From: Nitratireductor sp. ZSWI3
GTDB taxonomy: Bacteria > Pseudomonadota > Alphaproteobacteria > Rhizobiales > Rhizobiaceae
Length of the DNA: 64,000 nt
Direction of reading: 5' to 3'
NCBI RefSeq assembly: GCF_024655565.1
Contig: NZ_JANKOF010000012.1
Coordinates: forward strand, 1-64,000
This document shows, in pieces, positions 27,541 through 36,609 of this stretch; within the stretch, counting starts at the first letter, position 1; every line of letters starts with the position of its first letter. A model generated the notes under the pieces. It did no database searches, was not told the DNA's origin, and was given only the letters and a program-made list of their open reading frames with translations. The translations under genes were made by a program, and so were the position numbers.

Positions 27541-27604
27541 CAAGCATCGGCCGGGCCCGCCTGGCGGAGCCCAGCGCCTTTCCGGGTCACGGAACGCATT
27601 GCGC

Positions 27605-27645
27605 AAGGCCGGCTGGAGAAATGCCGGCTTTCGCAATCCTTTTTT
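27605..27645 (+). terminator. Hairpin with T run between binding protein and ATPase genes
   Basis: Arms 27605-27613 and 27623-27631 (core GCCGGC/GCCGGC, nine pairs including one G-T), loop of nine, then TTTTTT at 27640. Inside the operon it would act as a partial terminator or mRNA stabiliser, giving more binding protein than ATPase. Confidence 0.5.
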
Positions 27646-27703
27646 GAAGCAAAGAAAGCCGGATCGCTTTCCCGCCATGGCAGGGGCGGGACGCGGTCGC
27701 GTG

Positions 27704-28846
27704 ATGGGGGCTTGTGTGGGTCAGCTCAATCTGAAGGACGTGAAGAAAAGCTTCGGGGCAGCGGAGATCATCCGCGGTGTGTCGCTTGACGTCGATCATG
27801 GGGAGTTCGTCGTGTTCGTCGGGCCATCCGGCTGCGGCAAGTCGACATTGCTGCGCATGATCGCCGGGCTCGAGGAGATCAGCGGCGGCGAGGTGCGCAT
27901 CGATGACGTGGTGGTCAACACCCTGCCGCCGGTCAAGCGTGGCATCGCCATGGTGTTCCAGTCTTACGCGCTCTACCCGCATATGAGCGTTTTCGAGAAC
28001 ATCGCCTTTCCGCTGCGCGTCGAGCGGCGCCCACAGGCCGAGGTAGAACAGCGCGTGCGCACGGCAGCCTCGATCCTGAAGCTCGATTCCCGGCTCCACT
28101 TCCGCCCGGGGGACATGTCCGGAGGTCAGCGGCAACGCGTGGCGATCGGCCGGGCAATCGTTCGTGAACCGAGTGTTTTCCTGTTCGATGAGCCGTTGTC
28201 CAACCTGGATGCATCGCTGCGCGCGGAAATGCGGGTCGAACTGGTCAAGCTGCATGCCGAACTCGGTGCGACGATGATCTACGTGACGCACGATCAGGTG
28301 GAAGCCATGACCATGGCGGATCGGATCGTCGTGCTCGACGGCGGCGAAATCTCGCAGGTCGGCACGCCGCTCGAGCTCTACCACCTGCCGCAAAACCTGT
28401 TTGTCGCAAGCTTCATCGGCAATCCGAAGATGAATCTGATCAAGGTGCGTTGCGAAAAGGTCGATGACGCCGGCATCGAGGTCGCTCTGCCGGAAGCGAA
28501 AGGCACGATCAACGTGCCTGTGGACCGGCGGAGAGGCACCAAGCCCGGGCACGCGCTGACCCTTGGCATCCGGCCCGAGCACATGACACCGGACAAGAGC
28601 GACCTGAACCTGCGTCTCACGGCGGACGTGGTCGAGCACCTCGGTGCCCAGACGGTTTCCTATGCCGGCATGTCCGGCATGCAGGAGCCATTCTGCGCCG
28701 TTCACAAGGGAACGGCTCCGGTTCGGATCGGGCAGGCCCTGACCGTCGGCATCAACGCGGAAGACTGCCATCTGTTCGACGGCAAGGGGCGTGCCTTCCG
28801 GCGCCGGGTCGATCTGGCAAGGCTCGCCGCCGCCGGCGACATCTGA
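27704..28846 (+). CDS. ABC transporter ATPase (UgpC/MsmK type)
   Basis: About 380 residues from ATG at 27704 (GTG 27716 possible). Walker A GPSGCGKST, Q-loop MVFQSYALYPHMSVFENIAF, signature MSGGQRQRVAIGRAIV, Walker B SVFLFDEPLSNLDASLR, H-loop IYVTHDQVEAMTMADR, then the C-terminal OB/TOBE regulatory domain of sugar ABC ATPases (IRPEHM). Fourth transporter gene; separated from the binding protein gene by 163 bases with a hairpin. Confidence 0.93.
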   Translation: MGACVGQLNLKDVKKSFGAAEIIRGVSLDVDHGEFVVFVGPSGCGKSTLLRMIAGLEEISGGEVRIDDVVVNTLPPVKRGIAMVFQSYALYPHMSVFENIAFPLRVERRPQAEVEQRVRTAASILKLDSRLHFRPGDMSGGQRQRVAIGRAIVREPSVFLFDEPLSNLDASLRAEMRVELVKLHAELGATMIYVTHDQVEAMTMADRIVVLDGGEISQVGTPLELYHLPQNLFVASFIGNPKMNLIKVRCEKVDDAGIEVALPEAKGTINVPVDRRRGTKPGHALTLGIRPEHMTPDKSDLNLRLTADVVEHLGAQTVSYAGMSGMQEPFCAVHKGTAPVRIGQALTVGINAEDCHLFDGKGRAFRRRVDLARLAAAGDI

Positions 28847-28921
28847 GAGTTCCTCGTTGCTTGAACGTGCAGGCGCCTTCGCCGGCGCAGAGCGAACAGC
28901 GCATTCGTTCGGGTACGAAAA

Positions 28922-28955
28922 ACTGGTTCTTATTTTTTCGTGAAATCTGGACCTT
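28922..28955. promoter_or_regulatory. Second candidate MocR operator
   Basis: ACTGGTTC at 28922 and TGGACCTT at 28948, the same half-sites and the same 26-base period as the site at 24308-24341. It lies 58-92 bases before the aminotransferase start, in an AT-rich stretch after the transporter ATPase gene, so aminotransferase and amidase probably have their own MocR-controlled promoter. Confidence 0.6.
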
Positions 28956-29013
28956 TTGTAAGAGCCAATTTTTCATACAGTCGGCTCATCGGAAACACAG
29001 TGACGATATTCAA

Positions 29014-30402
29014 ATGACGATGCATGACAGCAATCAGGCCAGCAGCGGCGTGGTCGGGGAGGGGGGCGGTCTCGACCGGGCAGCGCTCGACCATACGGTC
29101 TTCTCGCTTGTTCCGAGGGCGGAACTCGAGGCCGAGGGGCCGCGCATTCTGACCGCCGGCAGCGGCGCACGGGTCAGCGATCACAAAGGCCGTACGATCC
29201 TCGATATGCTGAGCGCCACGACGCGGGCGAATTCGCTTGGCTACGGCAATGCCGAGATCGGCGCGGCGATGGCGCGGCAGGCCGAGGTGATGCAGTATTC
29301 GGGATCCGGCCGGTTTTTGAGCGAGCCCGCTGTGCGGCTGTCTGAGAAGCTTGCGCAACTGGCGCCGGGCCGGCTGAACCGCACCGTCTTCGTCAGCGGC
29401 GGCTCCGAGGCCACCGAAACGGCGTTGAAGCTCGCCAGACAGTATCAGCGCGAGAGCGGGCGCAAGCCGCGCGCCTATAAGGTGATCTCCCGCTGGAACG
29501 CCTATCACGGCTCGACGCTGGGTGCGCTCTCGGTCACCGATTGGCTCGGTATCCGTGATATTCCCGACCCGCGCGCGCCCGGCCACAGCTTCGTTGCCAA
29601 TCCGATGCGCCTTCGCAATCCCTATGGGCTGGGCGAGGACGAGTACGAAGACATCTGCGTCGCGCATCTGGAGCGCCAGATTCTGCACGAGGGGCCGGAT
29701 CTGGTCGCGGCATTCATCGGCGAGCCGATCATGCAGGCCAACGGCGCGCAGGTTCCGAGCCGCAGCTACTGGCAGCGGGTACGCGAGGTCTGCTCGCGCT
29801 ACGGCGTGCTTCTGGTCGCCGACGAGGTCATCTCCGGATTCGGGCGCACCGGGCACTGGTTTGCCTGCGAGTATTTCGGGATCGAGCCTGACATCATGAC
29901 CATGGCCAAGGCTATGAGCGCCGGCTTCGCGCCGATCGGCGCGGTCATGACACGCGACGAGATCGCCGATGCGCTGCCCATATTCCGCCATGTGCACACC
30001 TTCGCCGGCCACGCAGTGGCCTGTGCGGCGGCTTCCAAGGTCATCGAAATCAAGGAGCGTGACGGACTTGTCGAGCGGGCGCGGCGGCTCGGCGACGATT
30101 TCGCCGCCATGTTGCGCGAGGCGGTGGGCGATCTGCTAATCGTCGGCCAAGTGCGCGGGCTGGGGTTCTGGCAGGCGGTGGATTTCTGCCGCGACCGGGA
30201 AACAGGTGCTCCGTTTGCCGACGACACGGTGCCGGCCATCGCCGCCGCCATGCTCGATCAGGGCGTTCTGGCCGGTGCCATCGGCACGGCCATCGAGTTT
30301 GCCCCACCCCTCGTCACGACGCAAGAGCAGCTCGCCGAATGCGCGCGCGCCCTCGTCAACGCAATCGAAAAAGTCTCCCGTGAGAAAGAGCTGAAACTGT
30401 GA
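29014..30402 (+). CDS. Class III PLP-dependent aminotransferase
   Basis: 462 residues from ATG at 29014 (ATG 29020 also possible). Class III signatures: FVSGGSEATETALKLARQY, RWNAYHGSTLGALSVT, LLVADEVISGFGRTGHWFACEYFGIEPDIMTMAKAMSAGFAPIGAV with the PLP lysine near residue 299. The family moves an amino group from an omega-amine or amino acid to pyruvate or 2-oxoglutarate. Its stop overlaps the amidase start. With MocR and the transporter it suggests catabolism of an imported amine- or amide-bearing compound. Confidence 0.93.
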   Translation: MTMHDSNQASSGVVGEGGGLDRAALDHTVFSLVPRAELEAEGPRILTAGSGARVSDHKGRTILDMLSATTRANSLGYGNAEIGAAMARQAEVMQYSGSGRFLSEPAVRLSEKLAQLAPGRLNRTVFVSGGSEATETALKLARQYQRESGRKPRAYKVISRWNAYHGSTLGALSVTDWLGIRDIPDPRAPGHSFVANPMRLRNPYGLGEDEYEDICVAHLERQILHEGPDLVAAFIGEPIMQANGAQVPSRSYWQRVREVCSRYGVLLVADEVISGFGRTGHWFACEYFGIEPDIMTMAKAMSAGFAPIGAVMTRDEIADALPIFRHVHTFAGHAVACAAASKVIEIKERDGLVERARRLGDDFAAMLREAVGDLLIVGQVRGLGFWQAVDFCRDRETGAPFADDTVPAIAAAMLDQGVLAGAIGTAIEFAPPLVTTQEQLAECARALVNAIEKVSREKELKL

Positions 30403-31889
30403 TCAAGCATTCCGAATATTCGAAACTCAGCGCAAGTCAGATGGCAGCCTCGGTCGCTTCCGGCGCGCTGTCGCCCGTGGAGTTGACGGAGTCCGTCATT
30501 GCCGCGGTCGAGGAACGCAACCCCAGTATCAATGCCATGGTGGTCTTCGGCTTCGAGGATGCACGCCGGCGGGCGGAGCAGGCCGAGGCGGCGGTCAAGC
30601 GGGGCGATGCGCTGGGGCTGCTGCACGGCGTGCCCATCGCCATGAAGGATCTGTTCAATTTCAAGCCCGGCTGGCCGACCACCTTCGGTGGACTGAAGGC
30701 CTTCAAGGATCACATTGCCGACAGCACGTCGAATTTCGTCGCCCGCACCGAGGCCGCCGGCGCCATCATGGTCGGCAAGGGCAACAGTCCCGCGCTCGGC
30801 TTTCGTGGCACGACCGACAATTACCTGTTCGGCGCGACGAAGAACCCGTTCAACCTCGCCAAGAATGCCGGCGGGTCGTCCGGTGGCTCGGCGGCGCTGG
30901 TGGCAGACGGGCTTGTTCCGCTTGCTGAAGGCACGGATGGTGGCGGCTCGATCCGCATTCCAGCCTCCTGGTGCGGTGTCGTCGGCTACAAGGCGTCCTT
31001 CGGCCGGGTTCCGAATGTGGCGCGCCCGAACGCTTTTGCCACGACCTCACCCTATATCTATGAAGGGCCGATCACCCGCACCGTCGAGGACGCGGCCATC
31101 GCCATCCAGGTCACCTCGGGCTACGATCCGCGCGATCCCAACAGCCTTGATGAAAAGGTCGATTTCATTGGTTCGCTGAAGCGTGGCATCAAGGGCATGA
31201 AGATTGCCTACAGCCCGGATTACGGGATTTTCCCCATCGAGCAGGCCGTGCGCGAGGTCATCGACCGGTCGGTGCGGACCTTCGAGGCGCTCGGAGCGCA
31301 TGTCGAACTCATCGATCCCGGCATTCCGGTATCCCAGAAGGAACTGAGCGACATCTGGTGCCGGATGTCCGCGCACAATGTGCTGCAGGCTATGGATGGT
31401 TTCAGGGCAATGGGCGTCGATCTGGCCGGCAAGGACCGGGACAACCTGCCGCCGGAACTTCACTTCTGGATCGAAGAAGCGCGCAAGCAGAGCGCCCAGG
31501 ACTGGCTCAACGATCATCACGCCACAAGCCAGGTCTATGACGCGATCCAATCGACGATGGCGAAATACGATCTGCTGGTGACGCCGACGCTCGCCTGCCT
31601 GCCGGTCGACAACACCGGTGACGGGAATACGATGGGGCCGCGCCAGATCGACGGGATCGAGGTCGATCCACTGATCGGCTGGTGCTGCACCTATATCCAG
31701 AACTACACCGGCCATCCGGCGGTTTCCGTGCCGGCAGGCCTGGCACATGACAATCTGCCCGTCGGCCTGCAGATCGCCGGCCGCCGGTTTGCCGATTGCG
31801 ACGTGCTGGCGGCGGCTGCCGCCTTCGAAGCGGCCCAACCCTGGGCTCATACCTACGACATCTGCGCAAGTCGGCACCTAGCGGCATAG
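30399..31889 (+). CDS. Amidase (amidase signature family)
   Basis: 496 residues from GTG at 30399, overlapping the aminotransferase stop (GTGA). The Ser-Ser-Lys triad is complete: Lys83 in AMKDLF, Ser160 in GGSSGGSAA, Ser184 in GTDGGGSIRIP. Cytoplasmic hydrolysis of an amide to acid plus amine or ammonia. Coupled translation with the aminotransferase suggests consecutive steps. Confidence 0.93.
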   Translation: MIKHSEYSKLSASQMAASVASGALSPVELTESVIAAVEERNPSINAMVVFGFEDARRRAEQAEAAVKRGDALGLLHGVPIAMKDLFNFKPGWPTTFGGLKAFKDHIADSTSNFVARTEAAGAIMVGKGNSPALGFRGTTDNYLFGATKNPFNLAKNAGGSSGGSAALVADGLVPLAEGTDGGGSIRIPASWCGVVGYKASFGRVPNVARPNAFATTSPYIYEGPITRTVEDAAIAIQVTSGYDPRDPNSLDEKVDFIGSLKRGIKGMKIAYSPDYGIFPIEQAVREVIDRSVRTFEALGAHVELIDPGIPVSQKELSDIWCRMSAHNVLQAMDGFRAMGVDLAGKDRDNLPPELHFWIEEARKQSAQDWLNDHHATSQVYDAIQSTMAKYDLLVTPTLACLPVDNTGDGNTMGPRQIDGIEVDPLIGWCCTYIQNYTGHPAVSVPAGLAHDNLPVGLQIAGRRFADCDVLAAAAAFEAAQPWAHTYDICASRHLAA

Positions 31890-31918
31890 TACAGGCAACT
31901 GGTTTGCAGGCCACGCTT

Positions 31919-31947
31919 GGCACCGTTTGCAAGCGGTGCCCTGTTTG
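31919..31947 (+). terminator. Hairpin after amidase gene
   Basis: GGCACCG (31919-31925) and CGGTGCC (31934-31940) form a seven-pair stem, followed by CTGTTTG. Probable end of the aminotransferase-amidase transcript, 30 bases after the stop; the T run is short. Confidence 0.5.
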
Positions 31948-32009
31948 CTGCGGCTGCTCCTCCGCGTCGCGGCTCTCATTCTTAAAGGTTCAACTCAAGG
32001 GATCCAGTC

Positions 32010-33035
32010 ATGTCATGTTCGGTCATGCAAGACGCTTTCGCTGTTCTGCTTCCGTCGATCGAGACAATCGAGCCGACTTCGGCCATTCGGAATTTTTTTC
32101 AGAACGGTGGGCGCAGCCTTCTGCTTGGGGTAACGCGAGAGGAGTATGTGAGTACCGTTATGTCGGAGCAGCGCAGACAATCCGAAAGGGTGGCTGATTT
32201 CACGAAGCTTCACGCACAGCTCACGGGTCTAGCCGGTGGGGACATACTGATTGCCGTTGATCACGAACTGGGCGGTACCAACCGGCTACATTCCCTGGTT
32301 CCTGAATTCCCGGATAAAGAGGAGCTACGAAGTTCGTCGCCAGAACAGATTGAGCGAGTGTCGTTTCAAATGGCCATTGCGGCTAAGAATCTCGGCGTGA
32401 ACTGCCTGCTTTCGCCAACGCTCGACATCGTCACCGGACCGACGCCATGGCTTGATGGACGAACGTGGTCGTCAAACAAAGATTTGGTCGGCGCACTTTC
32501 AGCAGCCTATATACGCGGTGTGCAGGCTGCTGGCGTTGTCGCTGTTGCCAAACATTTTCCAGGACATCACCAGATTGCTCGGGATCCGGCTATCCACGAG
32601 GATGCTCGAATAACGGATGCTCGCAGCATGTTCGAAGCGGGATTTGAACCTTTCCGCAAGGCAATTTCGGCAGGCGTCGGTATGGTGATGGTCGGACCTG
32701 CCTTCCTGGATGCATTTGATGAGCAGCGCCCTGCCTGCGTCTCGCCTGCAGTTTATGACATGTTGCGCGAGGACTTCGGTTTTGATGGGGTGACAGTGTC
32801 AGACGATCTGGATTCTGCCACACTGCTCAAAACTCGCAGCATTGGAAGGTGCGCAGTGGATGCGTTGAATGCCGGTGGGCAGTTATTGATAATCCACGGT
32901 GATGAGCTTTTGGAGCATCTTGCGTCAACTATCACCGAGGCTGTTATGAGTGGCGAATTGGCGCGGGAAAAGCTTGCCGCGGCGGCTGACGCGGTGCGGG
33001 CGCTAAGTTTGCAATATGGAGCGTATCACCAGTGA
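32010..33035 (+). CDS. Glycoside hydrolase family 3 protein, divergent NagZ-like
   Basis: 341 residues, single GH3 N-terminal barrel, no signal peptide. Family motifs: DHELGGTNRLH, AKHFPGHHQ (Lys181-His182), SDDLDSA with the nucleophile Asp at about 265-266. The NagZ general acid motif Asp-Ser/Thr-His after the KHFPG loop is not present; the loop reads RDPAIHED. So it is GH3-related but may have another leaving-group chemistry. About 40 percent identical by eye to the GH3 protein at 40131-41150, joining this module to the LacI island. Confidence 0.85.
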   Translation: MSCSVMQDAFAVLLPSIETIEPTSAIRNFFQNGGRSLLLGVTREEYVSTVMSEQRRQSERVADFTKLHAQLTGLAGGDILIAVDHELGGTNRLHSLVPEFPDKEELRSSSPEQIERVSFQMAIAAKNLGVNCLLSPTLDIVTGPTPWLDGRTWSSNKDLVGALSAAYIRGVQAAGVVAVAKHFPGHHQIARDPAIHEDARITDARSMFEAGFEPFRKAISAGVGMVMVGPAFLDAFDEQRPACVSPAVYDMLREDFGFDGVTVSDDLDSATLLKTRSIGRCAVDALNAGGQLLIIHGDELLEHLASTITEAVMSGELAREKLAAAADAVRALSLQYGAYHQ

Positions 33036-33155
33036 ATGGATGGAATGGGCATCCACCGCATCAGTTCAAGTTGGTTCGACGGGGTTTGATGTGCCACATC
33101 CGGCAACGGTACTCGAACGAGCCAAATCATGCGTGCATTGAGTCAGCTCCTACGA

Positions 33156-33169
33156 GCTCATTAATGAGC
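33156..33169. repeat. Perfect 14-base palindrome in convergent gap
   Basis: GCTCATTAATGAGC, a perfect palindrome between the convergent GH3 and aldehyde dehydrogenase genes. A second short hairpin (CCCGAT-T-ATCGGG) lies at 33212-33224. Neither has a T run. Possibly weak bidirectional terminators. Confidence 0.3.
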
Positions 33170-33233
33170 GGAAAGCCCGGTGAGCAACCACAATAATGGG
33201 CTCTTCATCGTCCCGATTATCGGGTGGCTGGAA

Positions 33234-34745
33234 TCATCTAAGGTCAATGTCCAGAAGTTGTTCGGGTACGTTCTGATAGCAAACGGGACGCAGGAACCTG
33301 CGGATTGCTAGAGTACCAACAGAAGTGGCCCCAAAATTTGTCGATGCTGGATAGGGGCCACTATGCACCATAGCGTCGCAAACCTCCACGCCGGTCGGGA
33401 AGCCATTGACCAGAATACGGCCTGCTTTGCGTTCGAGGATCGGGATAAGCCGACTTGCAATGGCGTGGTCGGCGTCATCAAGATGAATGGCTGCAGTGAG
33501 TTGGCCATTCAAGCGTCTCGCCAGTTCGACCATCTGCTTCATATGATCGACGCGCACGAGTATTCCTAGCGGGCCAAAAACCTCCTCCGCTAGTTGTTGA
33601 TTTCCCAGCCAATCCGATCCGGTCACTTCACAAAAGCACGGTGTCGCATGGCGTCGTTCTCGCGTCGACGTGATAACTTCACGGACACCGGTGCTGTTCG
33701 CAATCCTGTCGCATCCTGAATGGAATGCTTCGGCTATCCCCTCTGTCAACATGGTTTGTGCATCAGTCGATTCCAAGGACGCTTTTGCTGTAGCGGCGAA
33801 CTTGTCGGCGCCTCTGCCCTCAATCATGATTACGATGCCGGGTTTGGTACAGAATTGACCGGCTCCCATAGTCAGTGATGATGACCAGCCTTCCGCAATC
33901 TCGGTGGCTCTATTTTCCGACGCACTCGGAAGCACGAACATCGGATTCACCGAACCTAGTTCTCCGAAGAAAGGTATAGGGTTTGGACGGGATGCACACA
34001 GATCAAACAGAGCCCGCCCGCCTGCTAATGATCCCGTGAAGCCAACTGCCTTGATCAGAGGATGCATGACAAGCGCGTGCGCAGCTTCGTGTGTGTTGTC
34101 CTGGACAAACGAGAACGTGCCTGGATGTAGTCTCAGCTTCTTTACAGCGCAATCGATTGCCTGTGCCACAAGTTCTCCGGTCCCGGGGTGCGCAGGATGA
34201 CCTTTGACAACCACCGGGCACCCAGCAGCCAATGCAGATGCCGTATCGCTGCCTGCTGTAGAGAACGCTAGCGGAAAGTTCGAAGCGCCGAAAACGGCAA
34301 CTGGGCCGACTGGACGTTGGATTGTACGCAAGTCTGGACGAGGAAATGGGGAGCGGTTTGGTAGAGCTTCATCATGGCGGCGGTCGAGGTAGTCACCCAT
34401 CCTTATGTGGGCAGCAAAGAGCTTTAGCTGTGCGGTTGTCCGGCCTCGCTCGCCCTCTAGCCGCGCGGCTGGCAGACCGGTTTCCGCCGATCCCACCTGA
34501 ATGATCTCCTCGCCTCGGGCATCAATCTCGTCAGCAATTTGTTCCAAGAAGATAGCTCGGCCCTCACGATCCGAGTATCCATAGTACAAGAAAGCTTCCT
34601 CAGCTGCGCTCGCTGCTTTGTCGATGTGTTCTGGTGTCGCCATTGAAAAGGAGTGCGTTTCTCCTTTGACTGGATTATTTCGGAAATGCTTTCTGCCGGC
34701 GACCCATTTCCCGGATATGAGGTGCTTCCCAAAAATCAAGAACAT
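33234..34745 (-). CDS. NADP-type aldehyde dehydrogenase (ketoglutarate semialdehyde DH-like)
   Basis: 503 residues, start ATG at 34745. Catalytic Cys in GAGQFCTKPG (about residue 299), Glu in FFGELGSVNP, FGASNFPLAFS nucleotide loop, EEVFGPLGILV. The short GAGQFCTKPG form and the ELGSVNP form match the type III 2-ketoglutarate-semialdehyde / 2,5-dioxovalerate dehydrogenases of sugar-acid pathways. It follows the GMC oxidoreductase gene after 85 bases on the same strand: alcohol to aldehyde to acid. Confidence 0.9.
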   Translation of the reverse strand: MFLIFGKHLISGKWVAGRKHFRNNPVKGETHSFSMATPEHIDKAASAAEEAFLYYGYSDREGRAIFLEQIADEIDARGEEIIQVGSAETGLPAARLEGERGRTTAQLKLFAAHIRMGDYLDRRHDEALPNRSPFPRPDLRTIQRPVGPVAVFGASNFPLAFSTAGSDTASALAAGCPVVVKGHPAHPGTGELVAQAIDCAVKKLRLHPGTFSFVQDNTHEAAHALVMHPLIKAVGFTGSLAGGRALFDLCASRPNPIPFFGELGSVNPMFVLPSASENRATEIAEGWSSSLTMGAGQFCTKPGIVIMIEGRGADKFAATAKASLESTDAQTMLTEGIAEAFHSGCDRIANSTGVREVITSTRERRHATPCFCEVTGSDWLGNQQLAEEVFGPLGILVRVDHMKQMVELARRLNGQLTAAIHLDDADHAIASRLIPILERKAGRILVNGFPTGVEVCDAMVHSGPYPASTNFGATSVGTLAIRRFLRPVCYQNVPEQLLDIDLR

Positions 34746-34830
34746 CTCCTTGAGGATTCATTGAAAATCTAGAAACTGGGCTGGCTTCCCGGCGCAAGAG
34801 CTCACGTCAGGTTTCTTGCTGGATGTGCAG

Positions 34831-36489
34831 CTAAACGAGCTTTCTGGCCAGAATGGTAGCTGCGCCCTTCTCACCGATCATGATCGAGGGCGCATTCGTG
34901 TTGCCGCTAACCAGCGTCGGCATGATTGATGAGTCAACAACACGCAGTCCATCTAAGCCACGAACACGCAACTGCGTATCGACAACTGCTGTCTCGTCGC
35001 TACCCATTTTACATGTGCCCACCGGATGATAGTCGGTCTTGCTCCATTCTCGGACATAATCTGCGATCTCATCATCAGTTCTGCACCCGTTGCCCGGCAA
35101 GTACTCCTGCTTGATCAGACCGGAGAGCGCAGGTTGCGCAAAGATTTCACGCGCCATCTTGAAACAATTGATCGAGCGATTGAGGTCCTCTTCAACGCCA
35201 AGAAAATTCGGGTCGATCAATGGCGCATCCAGGGGATCGGCAGAGCGTAGGGTAACCGTACCGCGCGCCTCGGGCCGTAGATACGCCGTGTTGAGCGTCA
35301 TTCCGTGACCTTCGATCTTCATGCGGCCGTGATCGACGACATAGGCCGGCAGAAAATGCATCTGATTGTCCGGCCATTCTGTATCATTGACCGACGACAC
35401 GAATGCGCCGCCCTCGCAGACGTTGGACGTGACCGGCCCGGTCTTGGTGAGAAGGTACCGCAGGCCATGCTTCAGCATGGGCAGAAGACGATCCTCGCCG
35501 TCATAGCTCATCGGTTGCTTCAAGGTGGCGACAGCATAGACATCGAGGTGGTCCTGAAGATTCTTCCCGACGCCCTTGAGGTCGTGTACCGGGTCTACAC
35601 CGATGGCCTTCAATTCGTCCGCCGGTCCGATGCCCGACAGCATCAGCAATTTCGGTGATCCGATGGCGCCGCTTGCGACTATTACCTCGCGTTCGGCGCG
35701 TATGCGCGTCACTTGCCGGCTACCGGCAATCGAGACGTCGACAGCCACCGCTTTCCCGCCTTCTATGACAATGCGTTGAACCCTGGCCCGAGTCACGACT
35801 TTCAGGTTTCTCCGATCGTGGACGGGATGCACATACGAAACTGCGGAACTGCCGCGTCTCCGGTGGCGCTGCGTGACCTGATAATAGCCGACGCCATGCT
35901 GCCGCTCGCCGTTGAAGTCATCGTTGAGAGGATGGCCGGCCTGCCGGGCTGCTTCAATAAAGTGCTCAGTCAGAGGCAATGGCGAGACCTGATCGGACAC
36001 CATCAACGGACCGTCATTGCCATGGAACCGATCGGAAATCCGCTGGTTATTCTCAGCCTTGCGGAAATATTTCAGGCAGTCTGCATAACCCCAGCCGGCA
36101 TTTCCCAGCCTTTCCCACTGATCGTAATCATGGCGATTGCCGCGAATGTAGACCATCGCATTGATGGAACTGCCGCCGCCCAGCGTCATGCCTTGGGGGT
36201 AGTGCAGTTCGCGGTTGTTTACATGCTTCTGCGGGACTGTCCGATACTCCCAACTCACTCTGGGCCCCACAAGTTTGGAATATCCGGCCGGAAGGTGGAT
36301 GAGAGGAGAGGAATCCGGGCCTCCCGCTTCCAGCATCACAACCTCGCAATTCCGTTCTGCGCTCAGCCGGTTGGCCAGGACGCAACCGGAGGAGCCGCCG
36401 CCAACGATCACGTAATCGGCAGTTCTCGGAGCTTGCGCGACCTCCGACATCGCCTTTGCAGATGAGTGTATGAGCGTGTGGAAGGTCAT
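34831..36489 (-). CDS. GMC family FAD oxidoreductase (choline dehydrogenase-like)
   Basis: 552 residues, start ATG at 36489 with GAAGGAGG upstream. FAD Rossmann motif YVIVGGGSSGCVLANRLS (about 26-43), GMC signature 1 GMTLGGGSSINAMVYIRG, signature 2 ASGAIGSPKLLMLSGIGP, and the C-terminal active site HPVGTCKMG plus the conserved Asn in SGNTNAPSIMIGEK. Oxidises a primary alcohol or sugar hydroxyl. A LacI-type palindrome at 36541 lies 52 bases upstream and is shared with the divergent HAD operon. Confidence 0.93.
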   Translation of the reverse strand: MTFHTLIHSSAKAMSEVAQAPRTADYVIVGGGSSGCVLANRLSAERNCEVVMLEAGGPDSSPLIHLPAGYSKLVGPRVSWEYRTVPQKHVNNRELHYPQGMTLGGGSSINAMVYIRGNRHDYDQWERLGNAGWGYADCLKYFRKAENNQRISDRFHGNDGPLMVSDQVSPLPLTEHFIEAARQAGHPLNDDFNGERQHGVGYYQVTQRHRRRGSSAVSYVHPVHDRRNLKVVTRARVQRIVIEGGKAVAVDVSIAGSRQVTRIRAEREVIVASGAIGSPKLLMLSGIGPADELKAIGVDPVHDLKGVGKNLQDHLDVYAVATLKQPMSYDGEDRLLPMLKHGLRYLLTKTGPVTSNVCEGGAFVSSVNDTEWPDNQMHFLPAYVVDHGRMKIEGHGMTLNTAYLRPEARGTVTLRSADPLDAPLIDPNFLGVEEDLNRSINCFKMAREIFAQPALSGLIKQEYLPGNGCRTDDEIADYVREWSKTDYHPVGTCKMGSDETAVVDTQLRVRGLDGLRVVDSSIMPTLVSGNTNAPSIMIGEKGAATILARKLV

Positions 36490-36540
36490 ACTCGCGAGCC
36501 TCCTTCAGCAAGCTTCCGTGTTGACGGCGTACAATCCTTA

Positions 36541-36554
36541 TTATATCGATACAA
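36541..36554. promoter_or_regulatory. LacI-type operator, site 1
   Basis: TTATATCGATACAA, one mismatch from a perfect palindrome, extended on the left by TTA. Between the divergent GMC and HAD genes. A TTGACG at 36521 could be a -35 box for the rightward unit, so the operator would cover the -10 region. Confidence 0.75.
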
Positions 36555-36609
36555 TGCATTCGTAAAGCTATTTCCAAGTCGGCGTCGTGCGTCGCTCAGG
36601 AGCCAAAAG

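Noticed and set aside
26245-27678. 477-codon antisense frame opposite the first binding protein
   Set aside because: Shadow frame with no domain; the sense strand has signal peptide and SBP motifs.
27587-28771. 394-codon antisense frame opposite the ABC ATPase
   Set aside because: Shadow of a GC-rich gene; no family features, while the sense strand has all ABC motifs.
28930-30012. 360-codon antisense frame opposite the aminotransferase
   Set aside because: Shadow frame with no recognisable domain; the sense strand is a clear class III aminotransferase.
22808-33035. Rhizopine catabolism (moc) locus
   Set aside because: MocR is only a family name here; mocC, mocD and mocE-type genes are absent and the transporter is of the sugar CUT1 type.
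33156-33224. Palindromes between GH3 and ALDH as LacI or MocR sites
   Set aside because: Sequence does not match either operator; no T run for a clear terminator.
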